Assembly: GCA_003427395.1 (NCBI GenBank)
Contig: BFEA01000243.1
Coordinates: 1,967,852 to 2,000,287 of the forward strand
DNA: 32,436 nucleotides
Source of the DNA: Chara braunii
Taxonomy: Eukaryota; Streptophyta; Charophyceae; Charales; Characeae
Direction of reading: 5' to 3'
The position numbers and the translations under genes are program-made. The stretch's first letter is position 1. Each line of letters opens with the position of its first letter. The notes below the pieces were generated by a model. That model saw nothing but the letters and a program-made list of their open reading frames with translations, ran no database searches and was not told the DNA's origin. Shown here piece by piece: positions 10,216 to 21,224 of this stretch.

Positions 10216-11216
10216 AGTTTTTTTGTCGGTCCTGTTTCTGGGACGCAACACCAACATCGGTACCAAGGTAGCTTGCGGGACACCAGCCAGCGTGGGCTAA
10301 AGGGGCCAGCGGTTGCAATCTACGCAAAGTGGCCGTAACAACAATCAAGGACCTTGACCACACGCCTCTTTGGCGGGCCAGTTTGGGTTTCTCCGTGTTT
10401 GGGAGGCTGGCGGGGCCTGTTGAAAGTGTGTTGTCTGCTGTGTTCGCTGTGTGAGTTTTGAGTGTGAGCGTGCCAAGTTAGGGCCCGAAAGATGATGGAC
10501 TGCGTCGGGGCACAGTAGGGCAGGCGCACCAGAGCGAAGGCTGCAGGCTGCAGCGGCGGTCGCATGAAACCTCTTCCCACTTCGGTCCTCAAAGTTATCA
10601 TTTTACCACCAAGATTTGCAGCGGGCCCAGCGCCCTCCTACTCATTGCGGCATAGGGAAATCGTCCCGACATTTCGGGGCTGACCGACTCGGTAGGGGAG
10701 TTGTTAATACACTCCTTAGCAGATTTCGATTTCCATGACCACCGGGCTGCCGCCTATATCAGTCAACACCCACCGTGGTGTCTGGGTTAGAGTGCAGTTC
10801 AGTGCCGAGAAGAAGACACGGTGCTGTCAACGGTTGGGTTGAAAGGACGGAGGGAAGACGATAACGAGGAAGAAGGCGGACTAAAGATTATCATAGCGGT
10901 GCCCCGCCTTGTCGTCAAGTTCGAGGCGGCTTCTGAGATCGGGGCCGCAGGTGAATCACTGGCTGATGGGCTCTCGTTGTGACCACGGTGCTGCTGACTG
11001 CGCCTATTATCATGGCGGTGCTGATCTTCACCCCGGTTCTCCTACTTAAGAGAGTGTGCTAAGGCTTGGAGTAGGGAAGGGAAGGTAGGAAGGGAGTGGA
11101 GACCAAGCAGCGAAGCGGAGGACTGACGAGGCGGGAGCAGGACAATGAAAGAGCGCGCACGGGGAAGGACGAACGAGATAAGCAGGAGGAGCACGAAGGG
11201 GTCAGGAAGGTTGAAT

Positions 11217-11245
11217 GAACCTAGGCGCAGACCCGCTCTAGGTTC
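11217..11245. other. inverted repeat GAACCTAG...CTAGGTTC
   Basis: Perfect 8-bp arms flank a 13-base GC-rich spacer, inside a purine-rich stretch (about 11060-11300). Confidence 0.65.
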
Positions 11246-11312
11246 GTTTAAAAGCAAGAGACGAAGATGGCGGTCAGAAAAAGTAGAAGAGGGGGGGTGG
11301 AAAAACGCAGAT

Positions 11313-11342
11313 CTCGCCCGTTCCTTGACAAAAACGGGCGAG
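11313..11342. other. perfect 10-bp hairpin
   Basis: CTCGCCCGTT pairs perfectly with AACGGGCGAG across a 10-base loop. This is one of the strongest stems in the internal domain. No T-run follows on the + strand and the context is eukaryotic, so it is not called a terminator. Confidence 0.75.
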
Positions 11343-12226
11343 TGAAGACTTGGATCCGAGGTTTTGGGCTATGGCGAGCCCAGATATAATGTTAGTTTTA
11401 GTAGAAAATTAGTAAGATATGAGTTGGAAGAAAAAAGGTGTGCGTGGGAGTATCGGAAACATGGATATGGCGCAATAGAAAATGAACAAATCGCTCGTTC
11501 CTCAATGGAATCAGGCGATCTATGATTCGATTTGGGGGTTTTATATCATTCTGAACGCAATCATCACGTCAGAATCGAGATCTCCGCAGCAGTTGGTCCA
11601 ATTCAAGTAGCAAATGCTACGGGGCTAAGTTATGATAATGTATCTTCTCACTTTTAAGGGGAGATTCATACTTTTTTTACTCGTTTGTGAGGGGCAATGG
11701 AGCACAGCGCGTCTCGCAGGTGTTCTTTGTAAGCAAAGTGGTGTGCTTCGTAATAGGTGAGGTGGCAGTATTCATGGTCTACTTGTGGTCTTCATCGTAA
11801 TGGTCGCCTTTACCATACGACCATCCCCGTAGTATTTAACAGCAAGTGCTCGCGGTGATGTTCGTCGTCTGGAGGTACTCGTTGTATTATCCTTCATCCC
11901 AATGCTCGTGTTCATGGCATGCATCATCGTGGCAATTGCACTCACCCCGTTTTGCCCCTAATGATAGTGGTCGTCGTAGTTTGGAGCGTATCTTCATATG
12001 TTCTGGTGAATGATTCATTCCCAGTCAGTCCAGAGTGAGCGCCACAGTACAACGGGCATCAGTCGAGCTTAGCACAAAGAATAGAGTAAGGGATAGAGGA
12101 GGATGTGCACAGGGAAAGCGTCGAGAAGAACGAGAGAGAGGTTCGAGGGAGGTGAGAATGGCGAAGGAGTTAAGTGGAAGGGGTGAAGAGAGTCGGGCGA
12201 AGTATAAAAGCAAGGACTGACTAAAC

Positions 12227-12238
12227 CTGGACGAGGGG
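12227..12238 (+). promoter_or_regulatory. probable polypurine tract
   Basis: The G/A-rich string GGACGAGGGG ends directly before TGTTAC, the inferred start of the 3' LTR. It is interrupted by one C, so it is a weak PPT. Placement relies mainly on the TG start and on the fact that homology to the 5' LTR would begin outside the window. Confidence 0.5.
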
Positions 12239-14009
12239 TGTTACTACGTACATGTTGAACCATATAAATAAATAAAATAGAAGTTCGAATGTACCTGGTC
12301 ATGTTTTGGCGGAGGATTCATTCCGATTTTGCTCACCCTGACCAAGGAAGCGGCCGGATGCATCGGATAGGAAGCGGTCGTGCGAGAGAGAGAGGGCGGT
12401 TAGTTGCAGCCAATCCAGTGGATGGGTGTTGTTTGCAGTCATCGAGTGAGTGGTTGCGGCTGACTCAGTTGGATTGAGTAGAGCTTGAATCTTGTCGTTG
12501 GAACTAGCCTATAGAGGCGTGAAGTAAGGGAGGACTGGAGTGCGTGTGTGAATCCACAAGAGAGAGAGAGGGGGAGAGAGACTCACCTCGCATGTATCGA
12601 CCTTTGTTCTAACAGAAGATTCATTCTTATTTGGCGTGGCTGATATATAGGGAAAGTTGGTCATTAGCCACGCATATCCATTCTACATCGTAATCATTGT
12701 CTTGATCCCTCTGGTGCTCGTCATAACAGTCGGCATCTTTGTCCCAGGCGGCAGTGTTGTAGACTCATTCACTGTGGTTTCCATTATGGCTTATCTCCTC
12801 GTTCCCCGTGGTCGTCACTGTTGAATTGTTGTCGCGACCATTGGCTTCAAACAAGCACTGGGATGAACCAACGCTGCCTTTGACTTCTGTCCATTCAAGA
12901 CATAAGAAACTCATGGAGTTTCATCCGAACTAAGGCCGCGGCAGGGCATTTGAACTTCAGTGACAATAGCTGTTGTTAGTGCTCTCTTACTACTACGACC
13001 TCTATTTTTACTCAGAAGTGGCCACGATCTGTGCGCACGGGTCGCAACCAGTGTATTTCGAGTCCTCGGTTATGCTCCTTGCTGGCGTACTGCTGATCGT
13101 CGCAAACCAGATTGCTGCAGATGAACAGCAGGGAATACTACTATTACACTGTGTTTTCGCAACCTCAACTACTGTGTTTTCCTTTTTTTGCACAGCTGTT
13201 GTGCCCCTTATTCTCGTAGTTGCAAACGACTTGCTGAGCATTCTTGTGTGCCGTTGTTCCACAATACCTAGCAGTTGTGCACGGTTGTTGAATGCGCAGT
13301 TCCAATGAACTGCTGCATTTTGATTGCGTTCCAAAAAGAGCACGGGGGTGTGCACTATTCGAAAAGGGAATGTTCAGATCTGTGTCGCTGCGGGTTGGTC
13401 AAGAGGGAGACATAATAGGTTTGGAAGGGTGATCAGACTTTGCAGAGGGATCACTGCTGTGGCTTGGAAGGCTGTCAGGAGTTGTTATGCTATAGCTTGG
13501 TCGAAGATCTGAATTAAGTCTCACTACGTTTATTGGATGCCATTGCGGGGCCCTCAGGCGATTGAAGATTTCAAGGCCCTCTCCTGCGAGTTTAGTTTGT
13601 CCCTCTCTTATATCTCAAGCATCTGAAACCCCTCCTTCTGCCCTTCTTATTCTAAGTCTAGTCTAAAGTTACGAGAGGAAGGCGGCAGGCGGGATCGCAA
13701 CCCGCAGGACCGCAGGAAGACCTTTTGGGAGGTCCACCCACTGATTGCGGTCTGCTGGAGCCCAGGCGGGGTTCTGGAGGCAGAGAACGCTCAAGTATAA
13801 TGCTCGATTTACTCGTGTGATCCCATCCCATAAACTATACTATCCTTTGTTATTGTGTGCCTGCAAGTATGAGTGTGAGAGCTATTACTTTTGACTACTT
13901 TCATTTCGGGACATGATCTGAAAGGTAAAATTGACAAATATGTATGATTTTTAATTTTGATTATCATTATGAATTCAGATAAGACAAATTTGTGACTTAT
14001 GTGTTGCAG

Positions 14010-15310
14010 GGGTTGGGCGAACGCATAAGTTGCGGGTTGTTCTGTCTCACGCACTCGTTACTTGTCTAGGCAGGGTTAGGCTACTCATAAGTTGGGTAGC
14101 CTGGCTTTACGCCATATGTGACTGTTTGGGCTGGCCGGGACACAACATAAGTTGTTGTATTCTGGTTATATGCCTTTCGTCGTTGTTAAGGCAAAGGCTG
14201 GACTCCTCATAAGTTGCGGTGGTCCAGATCCTTGTGTATGCCGAATGTTTAGGCTGACCAGCCTCACCATAACTTGGTGCCGTCGGGTCATATGCCTTAT
14301 GTCAATTGTCTAAGCAGATGCTGACCACATTATAAGTTTGTGTGGATTAGTCATATGCCTTATGTTTATTGTTCAGGCAAGACTATTCGCACCATAAGTT
14401 GGTGTGGTCAAGTCATGAGCCGCAATCACAAAGAGAATCAGAGTATACAATATAATACTTTATTTATCATGTATATCATTGGCAGGTTGAGCGCCATAAG
14501 TTGGGAGATCCGGCCATATAAGCCGGTAGCGGACAAAGCAGAGGAGAAAATAAGATTCATAGTGTAAAATTGAGTGGTAACTTTGGGCAGGCTGACTCAT
14601 CCATAAGTTGAGTAGTTGGTCATATGCCCCTGATATCACAAAGGGCAGAGAGATAATATAAAACTTGGTTATTTTGTGGTATAAACTTGGTTGAGTAGTT
14701 GGTCCTATACCCCTGATAACACAAAGGGCAAAGAGATGATATAAAACTTGGTTGAAAACAGAATGGATGGGGAGCCTCATAAGTTGAGGTGACCTGACCA
14801 CTAGTCTGAAAACAGAATTTGAGAGTGACTCTATTTCTTGGATGTCGTTGTGTTTCGGAGGCCGGGCGAACGCATAAGTTGCGGGTTGTTCTGTCACACG
14901 CGCTTGTTGTTATTTAAGCGGTGCTAGACTACTCATAAGTTGAGTAGCCTAGTTTTATGCTATATGTCACTGTATGGGCTGGTCGGACACAACATAAGTA
15001 GTTGTGTTTCGGTTATATGTCTTTTGTCGTTGTTCAGGCTAAGGCTGACCCCTCATAAGTTGAGGAGATTCAGTTTTTTGTGTATGCCGAACGTTCAGAC
15101 TGACGAGCCTCATCAAAAGTTGGTGCGGTCCGGTCATACGCGTTATGTCAATCATTTAGGCCGAAACTGGTCACACCATAAATTGGTGTGGTTTGGTCTT
15201 ATGCCTTACGTGTACTTGTTTTACCAGGTTAGGGCACCATAAGTTGGTGTGGCCTAGCCATATAAACTGGCAGGTCAGTCACATCCATAAGTTGGGTTGG
15301 TTGATCCTAT
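14010..15310 (+). repeat. array of covarying stem-loops with TAAGT loop (3' LTR copy)
   Basis: This is the same array as at 2036-3275, in the same order, beginning with the loop at 14026. Several units pair better here than in the other LTR: GGCTACTCA/TGGGTAGCC near 14094 and CCCTCA/TGAGGAG near 15056, where the 5' LTR has lost one arm. Short extra or missing pieces around 14690-14760 distinguish the copies. Confidence 0.9.
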
Positions 15311-15692
15311 GTCTTATGTAAGGAAGGATAAAAAGGGAATAACGAGGTTTTTTTTAACGAACTTTGTGACGTGGAAAGGAACCTGTTGGTGGGTGAAAGA
15401 TGTTGTTGTGTTCACCTATGTATGCTTCTTTTGTGGTATCTCTGGGGATCTCCTTTTTGATAGCTTAGTCGCTTTAGATGCTCGTCGAGTGTTACGGCTA
15501 TAGGTAGACGAGATGGATGACGGAAAGCTTGAGATAAGATAGGACTGACCGTACTAGGAGTTAGGATCGGTGGTAGCTCACGATGCCATCTTCAAGAAGA
15601 GACCGTGCAGACTATCTCCGGTTCTAACTATCAAGTAAGTGTCATAAGTTAGTCCCAAGTATAGTTGTACGTTGCCTTTGCATTTTCAGCTT

Positions 15693-15915
15693 TGTATAAA
15701 TTTGGGCAGTCTCCCGTTCCTACGGGAAGCGCTGCCGAAATTTTATAGATCTGAAAAAGCTAGTCATTTTTTTTATACCTGAAAATTCTGAAATATGATT
15801 TTTCCTACGGGAAGCGCTGCCGAAATTTTCTATATTTTTAAAAGGAGTTAAGGTATTTTAGAACTTGAGGGTACGATAGTCCGCCCTCGTTTAAGGGATA
15901 TACTGTCGAAATTCC
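15693..15915. repeat. duplicated GGGAAGCGCTGCCGAAATTTT motif and dyad (3' LTR)
   Basis: Counterpart of 3676-3885. Both copies of the motif are intact here (about 15721 and 15807), followed by the CGATAGT/ACTGTCG partial dyad. The retention of two intact copies suggests that the 5' LTR version is the degraded one. Confidence 0.6.
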
Positions 15916-17535
15916 TAACATTCTTTTATAAACATCAGAGGCTAGTTAGGAAGGTAGATTTATTTCATGATCACTTAAGCGTGGCTTGGGCACTGACGTG
16001 TGCTGCATTGCATTGCAGGTCACCTTTATTCAAATTGATTCAAGATTTGGACTAGTATCAGCTTGATCCGATGGGGATCATCTTCTGTTATCACTGATAA
16101 CAGGTCGATTGCCGACTCGTCGGTTTTCGACTCAACACCAATCCGCTCTTGCCACTCAACCTAAAGGCCTTAGCCCCGTGGTTTGATTTGTTTCGTTGTG
16201 TTTTTACCCGGACTTTATTTGAATGGTCATTTAACAAAGATGCTGAGTATTTTATTTTGAGAGTTGCACAAAGAGCCTGAGTAAGGCTTGTATGACTAAA
16301 GCGAGGAGTGTGAGCGCAAAAAATGGTTGAAGACTTTGAAGTTAACCCCGTGTGGTGCATGGACTTTTGGTTGAATCTTTGATGTGATTGCAGGTATATT
16401 TGGTGATTCGGACTTTGGATTTGACTGCCTATGATCACTTAAGTATTTATGGCTAAGAGGAGCCTCACTCTGATTGTGAGAAGTGATCGTCACATATTTA
16501 TAACCTTCTATATATATGTACATACATACGTGTTGGGTGCTCGCGCGACCTATTGTGACTGTGCGCAAGGGTTGAGATTCTTCTTTCATCCTTTTTGCTT
16601 TTTAGAATTTTATAGTTGGACGTTATAGTCCGTGGCAGTTGTCAAAGTCAAACCCCTTGCGTTCTCTCCATGCCCTAGATGGTGGAGTTTGTTAGTTGGA
16701 CAATAAAAGACGGTGACAGGTATGAACCTGTGTACCACCCACTCTCCACACGGTGCATAAGAGGGTGTTCAGATCAACCGCCTTTGCGGTTGTCTAGCCT
16801 CAAAATATTAACCTCTCAAGGCACGTGTCAGCTGATACTTGAGTGTCCAACGCGACCCTCGAGATTAACGAGGATCGCATGAGTATGGGTTCTACATAGT
16901 ACACCATCATTGCGACCGCTTGTGTACGCTTGCATTGCGAGTCGATATGAGAAAGCCCTGCGCCTGCGTGATTTTATCTTAAGTCTCACGCGGGACGCCT
17001 AACCGACTTCCATTTTAAAAGGTTATGGGTCAAACACTGAAGGGACTAGGAGTGTTGTTGCGTTGTTGTGTTGTCTGTTTTGCGTCCTTCTGTGTGTGTG
17101 AGTGTTGTGGTGTAACGCGTGGTATGTAGGATGCGTCCTTGTCGATCGACTACGAGTCGTGCTTGGGACCTGAGCCCCCGAATGCGTCGATCCTCGTGCG
17201 GGTCCGATTGAGGGGTGTTGACCGTGCGTACCCCCTATGCTATAGCTAACGAGAAACGCCCTCGATCGAGCCACCTCTGCTATTGCATACGAAACTTAAA
17301 GCTTCTGCATGTGGTTCGGTAGCTCGGCGGGGATACATCCACCCAAGGGATGGTGACAGCTCTCGCGGGTGGAGGTAAGCAGTGCCTTGCGTGACTTTGT
17401 TCTTTCGTAGGGGCTCGCGAGAGGTACGGCTGGCGCACTCGGCCGGAGCGGCAAACCACCCTCTACGAGGAAGTCCTGCAAAATCCTGCATGACGCAGCC
17501 GGGAGGGTCCCCCTGTAGGACCGATGCGCCCGACA

Positions 17536-17823
17536 ATGCCTTACGAACTCGGGATCGAAATCGTCGTGAAACCAGTATGCTAGCAGGATATCTGCGACGA
17601 CATGACCCTAGAAGAACACGTGGCCATCCGAGAGGAAGACGCTCACAATTCTTCGACACAGTCAATCATGGTTTTATGTATACATTGTATAGTATCATCC
17701 AGATAAAGCGACCATATGCTCAGCCGAACCATCCAACGGGATTGGAATCGAGAATCCATATATATATATATATGCCAGAAGGAAGAAAAGTGGTAAAGTC
17801 TGAACGGTTTAGATTATGAATTT
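17536..17823 (+). other. sequence between LARD end and gypsy pol
   Basis: No domain is recognised. One + frame from 17536 is open for about 40 codons apart from one TAG and could be pol-upstream coding sequence of the adjoining Ty3 element. A short (TA)n tract lies at about 17758-17773. Confidence 0.4.
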
Positions 17824-18440
17824 ATGATCACCACTGTGTTTTCCTTGCGATCGGACAACTCTTTCATCTCTATTCCCCCTTCGGGGAGCAGCCCTGGAGT
17901 AAGAACAAAGCACATAACTGTTACCATACACGGACAGCCGTACGAGTTGCACGTGTCTCGGTATCTACCCAATGAAACCAATCAATTAATTGCAGATATT
18001 CTGACCGAATATCAAGAGGCGATTAGTGTAGCGGACACAGATATCGGACTATCTTTAGTTATTCAACACGAAATTTAGATCGGAATACACCCGCCGATCC
18101 ACTGCAAACCGTACCGGTATTCTCTCGCTGAACGAAGAGTAGCATTGCCAAGAATCAGAGAATTCGAGGCTAACAGATGAATCGAACCGGCAACCTGACC
18201 TTGGTCGTTTGCCGTGGTCTTAGTCCCGAACAAAAATGGGTCGATTCGCATTTGCATTGATTACAGGAAGCTGAATGATATCACGATAAGGATGTGTACC
18301 CCCTTCCTCAGATTGATGATATGTTGGACGCGATTGGGTGTGCTAAGTATTTAAGTAAGTTTGATATTCGCCATGAATTTCATCACATTCTGGTCAAGGA
18401 GGAGGATTTGCCGAAGACGACCTTTCTGTTATTCGACGGC
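17824..18440 (+). pseudogene. pol: Ty3/gypsy pol: start of reverse transcriptase, broken
   Basis: The frame from 17824 carries the linker before RT and then the RT N-terminus. Visible landmarks are an H-x-I box at about 18068, a PYR-S segment at about 18107, PWSFAVVLVPNKNGS-like text at about 18200, CIDYRKLNDIT at about 18254, and after a one-base frameshift near 18285 the finger/palm region with YPLPQIDDML-like text and motif A (KFDIR, about 18358). In the family this enzyme copies the element RNA into DNA inside virus-like particles. Three in-frame stops (18076, 18178, 18196), the frameshift and a TAG near 18444 show it is dead. The direction is the same as the downstream pol pieces, so they are one element. 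Gag and protease are not in the window. Confidence 0.85.
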
Positions 18441-18968
18441 ACCTAGCAGTGGGTCCACTGCCCAATGAGAATTTGCAATGCACCCGCTACCTTTCAGAGA
18501 GCGATGAACATCACGTTTCATTATTTCATCAACAAGACCAGGCTGACTCAGGGCATGACTAATTTCTGTGTCATTGTGTATATGAACAACATCCTGATCT
18601 ACTTGGAATCATACCACGGGCATGCACAACATATCGAATGGATACTTGGGGCGTTGCAGGATGCCGGCTTCAAGATTGTGTTAGAGAAAAGTGAGTTTTT
18701 CCTTTCGGAAATCTCATTTCTGAGATACGTGGTGACCCGGGAAGACTTACGACCGGATTCTAGAAAAGTCGCGGTCGTTCAAGACGCGCCCGCGCCTACG
18801 TCGTTGACGCAGGCCCGGACCTTTTTAAGGTTGGCCTTGTACGACCACCGATTTATCAACGGATTCGCATCAATCGCACGACCTCTAACGAATCTCCTAC
18901 GAAAGGATCAGTCGTTGAGTTGGGACGCCGAGTGTGAACGGGCCTTATTACCTTTAAGGGAGTTTTAG
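18441..18968 (+). pseudogene. pol: Ty3/gypsy reverse transcriptase palm/thumb, catalytic YMDD lost
   Basis: The open frame has CNAPATFQRAMN (from about 18471), the classic Ty3 RT block, followed by VIVYMNNILIYLES at about 18570. The catalytic YMDD box is YMNN here (18579-18590): both metal-binding aspartates are replaced by asparagine, each explicable by one G-to-A change. EKSEFFLSEISFL at about 18687, a D-x-x-K segment, FLRLALYDHRFINGFA and the KDQ-x-LSWD-x-EC block continue to the RT/RNase H boundary and agree with family order. Loss of both aspartates would abolish polymerisation. The segment follows the first RT part after a stop and a frame change. Confidence 0.92.
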
Positions 18969-19497
18969 CCACAGGCCCACATCGCCTATTTTGATTTGGC
19001 CTGACCCGGAGAAACAGTTCATACTCATTACTTATTGGCATCCAGACGTAATCTCCGCTATTTTGACTCATAAGGGGAAAAACGGTCGCGAAGACGTCAT
19101 CAAGTACGCCTTGCGAACGGTACCGGACGAGAGAAGAAACGATTTGGCTCCTCTGGGAGATTGCTACACGGTTGTTTGGGGAATTCGACACTTCCATCTG
19201 TATTTGTACGGACAAAAGTTCCTCCTTGTCACGGACCATGAGCCCCTGATGGCTCTCAAGAGGCTTACCAACTACACGGGCATAATGGGACATTGGGTTG
19301 TGCGACTGCAAGAATACGATTTCGATATCGTCCATCGGAAGACAGAGAAGCACGGCAACGCTGACAGACTGACACGATTGCACCGGCCTAGCAAGTTGGC
19401 CAAGGGCGAAGAGATCACACCGTGGAAGGAACTCGAACCAACCAGCGAGCCCTCGTACGGACATGTGGCCATCCTCCCTCAGACCTCTAAGAAGTGA
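18969..19497 (+). pseudogene. pol: Ty3/gypsy RNase H domain, catalytic Asp lost
   Basis: The domain would degrade the RNA strand of the RNA:DNA hybrid. Its characteristic blocks are present: a frame beginning after a stop at 18966; an ITYWHP box at about 19027 where L-x-TDAS is normal, so the first catalytic Asp is Tyr (19033-19035); CYTVVWGIRHFHLYLYG at about 19162; LVTDHEPL at about 19228; and LQEYDFDIVHRK at about 19306, followed by HGNADRLTR at about 19351. The frame ends at a TGA (19495-19497), after which the same frame continues into the PHD-like module, so the stop looks secondary. Confidence 0.92.
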
Positions 19498-19656
19498 TTG
19501 GTGGACACAATGGCGATGGAGCATGGAGGTAATCCCAAAGGTACCCTTTCTCCCCTCTCGTCTTCCTCTTTTTTTTCCCTGCCCGACAAATTCTGCTACT
19601 TTTGCGAAGCAATCTCGAGAGTTTACTCAGTCCTTATTCGTCCCAGTGGGGAGGGA
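19498..19656 (+). pseudogene. left half of a PHD-finger-like module in pol
   Basis: In the same frame as RNase H, the text reads LPDKFCYFCEAISRVYS and on to about 19656. It gives the first C-x2-C pair (Cys codons at 19594 and 19603) expected of a PHD finger. The frame is cut at 19656 by the 3.13 kb TIR element. The second half resumes at 22795 in the same frame. Taken alone this half would be unrecognisable; the assignment depends on the match across the insertion. Confidence 0.65.
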
Positions 19657-19818
19657 CTGTGTGTCTTTTTAACGGGGAACAGGGGAATTAAACTCCCGGT
19701 GTATCCCGTTAAATTCAAAAAAATCCCCTTGAATTCCCGTTAAACGCGAAAATGGGCCGCTCCCATGCTTTTCGAAAAAACGGAATTGATGCACGGGGTG
19801 CGGAACACGTGGCCCTAG

Positions 19819-19820
<2 letters not shown>

Positions 19821-19867
<47 letters not shown>
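19821..19867 (+). repeat. poly(A) tract, 47 A
   Basis: An uninterrupted run of about 47 A follows GTGGCCCTAGGC. It could be a retroposon tail on the + strand. The sequence before it is a compact set of inverted TTTAACGGG/CCCGTTAAA motifs (about 19668-19745) belonging to the TIR region. Confidence 0.95.
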
Positions 19868-19869
<2 letters not shown>

Positions 19870-20037
19870 CCCGAACCCCTAAAACCCCTCTTATACCACC
19901 GAATGAGACCAACACCGACCGGCCTGCCACCCGCCACTCACCAACTTGAACCCCACGGCACTAGTTCCCAAACCTACCCGGAAGCCCTCCAAGCCATCCG
20001 GCCGCACATCCCCCAACCCCCAATACCCCAGTTATGA

Positions 20038-20160
20038 GTGTGTAGGTGTGTTGTGTGTGCGCGTATGTGTGTATGTATGTGTCTGCATGAATATATATGT
20101 ATGTGGGTGTGTTTGTGTATGTGTGTGTTTATAAGTGTGTGTGCGTGTGTGTGTGCATGA
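20038..20160. repeat. GT/AT-rich degenerate microsatellite
   Basis: Alternating TG with scattered TATG and GCG steps. Simple sequence, no gene. Confidence 0.95.
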
Positions 20161-20329
20161 TTGTTGGCATGCGTCCATTGTTTCCCTTTTGAGGGATAGA
20201 GTTTTTTTCCGTTGAAAACTGGGGGCGAACGATATAGGTTTGGGCAGGTGATTTGGGTATGGGTTTTTTTTTTTTTTTCTCTTCTACTGCATCTTCCCAG
20301 AAATACAGTACCCAAGCATTCTGCTGTTT

Positions 20330-20410
20330 GTTACTTAGTAACGAAATCTCAAACAGACTGCCCTGCCTCGTTGGCAGGGCTTACTAAGAAAAAAAAAAAG
20401 AAAAAAAAAC
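20330..20410 (+). other. 8-bp hairpin followed by A-rich tract
   Basis: GCCCTGCC-TCGTT-GGCAGGGC (20360-20380) is a perfect stem-loop. It is followed by CTTACTAAG and then an A-rich tract with one G. Upstream is GTTAC-TTA-GTAAC. A structured 3' end plus A tract resembles the tail of a retroposon. From here to 20635 nothing else is recognised. Confidence 0.5.
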
Positions 20411-20635
20411 GTACTTACCTTTGCCACGAGAGCTGTGGACTCCACTCTGACCAAATGTGCAAAATGAGCATGAATTTGGTAGAACATAGGTAGATACACT
20501 GCTAGTAGTTTAAAGGTGGAAATGCCATTTTTCCTAGCCGCATGTGGCGAGGTACAACCCTCAGTAGCTTGCTATTCGTTTTTCAGGTTTTTTTGTTTTT
20601 TTTTTCCCTCTTGCGATCCAAGAATCTGGGCTCCG

Positions 20636-21010
20636 TGCAGCGGCCTAGCTCAGTTGGTTAGGCACGCAAGTGGCATTCATTAGGTTGTGGGTTCAATCCC
20701 CGTCTATGGCACTCTCAATGCCAACCAACTAAGATAGTCAACTGAATCCTCTCAGTCTCTATCAGTAAGGTCTTCAGCCAACACAGCTGGGAGGCAACCC
20801 CTGTCCCTACTATCCTACCTTAGTGTGACCAGCACTTTGGACCATCACCCTACCAGTATTGAGAGCAACTTGGACCACACAACAGTGACAAGGAACAGGG
20901 TTGGGCCAACCTCTCAGCCCTAATAGAAGCGGAGGCGGACGAACCATGCCGTACGGGAACTTCGAACACCAGACTCATGCAATCTGCTACAGGCCCAATT
21001 CTGTGTGTGT
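20636..21010 (+). mobile_element. tRNA-derived SINE-like element
   Basis: An internal RNA polymerase III promoter is visible: A box TAGCTCAGTTGG (20646-20657) and B box GGTTCAATCCC (20690-20700), spaced as in a tRNA. The seven bases before the A box (AGCGGCC) do not pair with those after the T-arm (CTATGGC), so it cannot fold as a working tRNA. The following roughly 290 bases are unique-looking and end near a GT/T-rich stretch (about 21000). The right boundary is approximate and no target duplication was identified. Confidence 0.6.
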
Positions 21011-21029
21011 GTGTCTTTTTTTCTTTTTT

Positions 21030-21215
21030 TTATTTGTTTTTTATGGTTTTGATTTTTTTTTAAATACACAAAGTTCTAAAAAAAAAAAAAAAAAAAAGTG
21101 TTGGTTGTACATTTTTAAAAGTTCTAAACCCCTACTTTTTTATTTGTCTTTTTGTTTTTTTTTAGCCCTTAAAAAATCTGTATAAAACCAAAAGAAAAAA
21201 CTCTCATTTCGTTTT
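21030..21215. repeat. AT-rich direct repeat, left copy
   Basis: The T/A-rich block is similar to 22445-22660, but its parts are in a different order. GGTTTTGATTTTTTTT-like text, then AGCCC, comes before AAAAAATCTGT...TCATTTC here and after it there. GGTTGTACATTTTT (about 21106) is also inverted relative to AAAAAATGTACAACC (about 22606-22620). The two blocks bracket the dyad satellite. Confidence 0.55.
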
Positions 21216-21224
21216 CTTTCCAGG

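Larger units (their letters stand above)
6027..12238 (+). mobile_element. non-coding internal domain of the LARD-like element
   Basis: About 6.2 kb lie between the PBS and the start of the 3' LTR. I find no gag, protease, reverse transcriptase, RNase H or integrase motif on either strand. The open frames present are short and unrecognisable. The domain holds a 42-bp hairpin array, several perfect hairpins, a TTTA microsatellite, and purine-rich and AT-rich stretches. A non-coding internal domain between very long LTRs is the definition of a LARD, so mobilisation would need proteins from an autonomous partner. Bases 6047-7970, 8570-9120 and 10220-12220 otherwise show no gene. Confidence 0.78.
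12239..17535 (+). mobile_element. 3' LTR of the LARD-like element (about 5.3 kb)
   Basis: It starts TGTTACTACG after a purine-rich tract and ends GACA, giving the short TGT...ACA inverted ends usual for LTRs. From 12393 to 17535 it aligns with the 5' LTR. It lacks the foldback MITE and the 276-base segment found there. Shared landmarks are the TAAGT stem-loop array, the GGGAAGCGCTGCC repeats, the CAACCGC hairpin and the terminal hairpin. A TATAAATA-like string lies at about 12262. An LTR above 5 kb is unusually long and typical of LARDs and some Ogre/Tat-type elements. The expected 5-bp target duplication (ATGCC at 17536-17540) cannot be checked, because the left flank is outside the window. 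Confidence 0.85.

Noticed and set aside
11313-11342. Intrinsic transcription terminator
   Set aside because: The 10-bp hairpin lacks a T-run and the window is eukaryotic, so a bacterial-type terminator is not applicable.
19866-19890. Telomere-like CCCCTAAAACCCC wording
   Set aside because: Only about one and a half imperfect units; no tandem telomeric repeat.
19715-19949. Frames through the poly(A) tract giving poly-Lys or poly-Phe
   Set aside because: Homopolymer artefact.
20639-20711. Functional tRNA gene
   Set aside because: The acceptor stem does not pair and the anticodon arm is not formed; the boxes fit a SINE head better.
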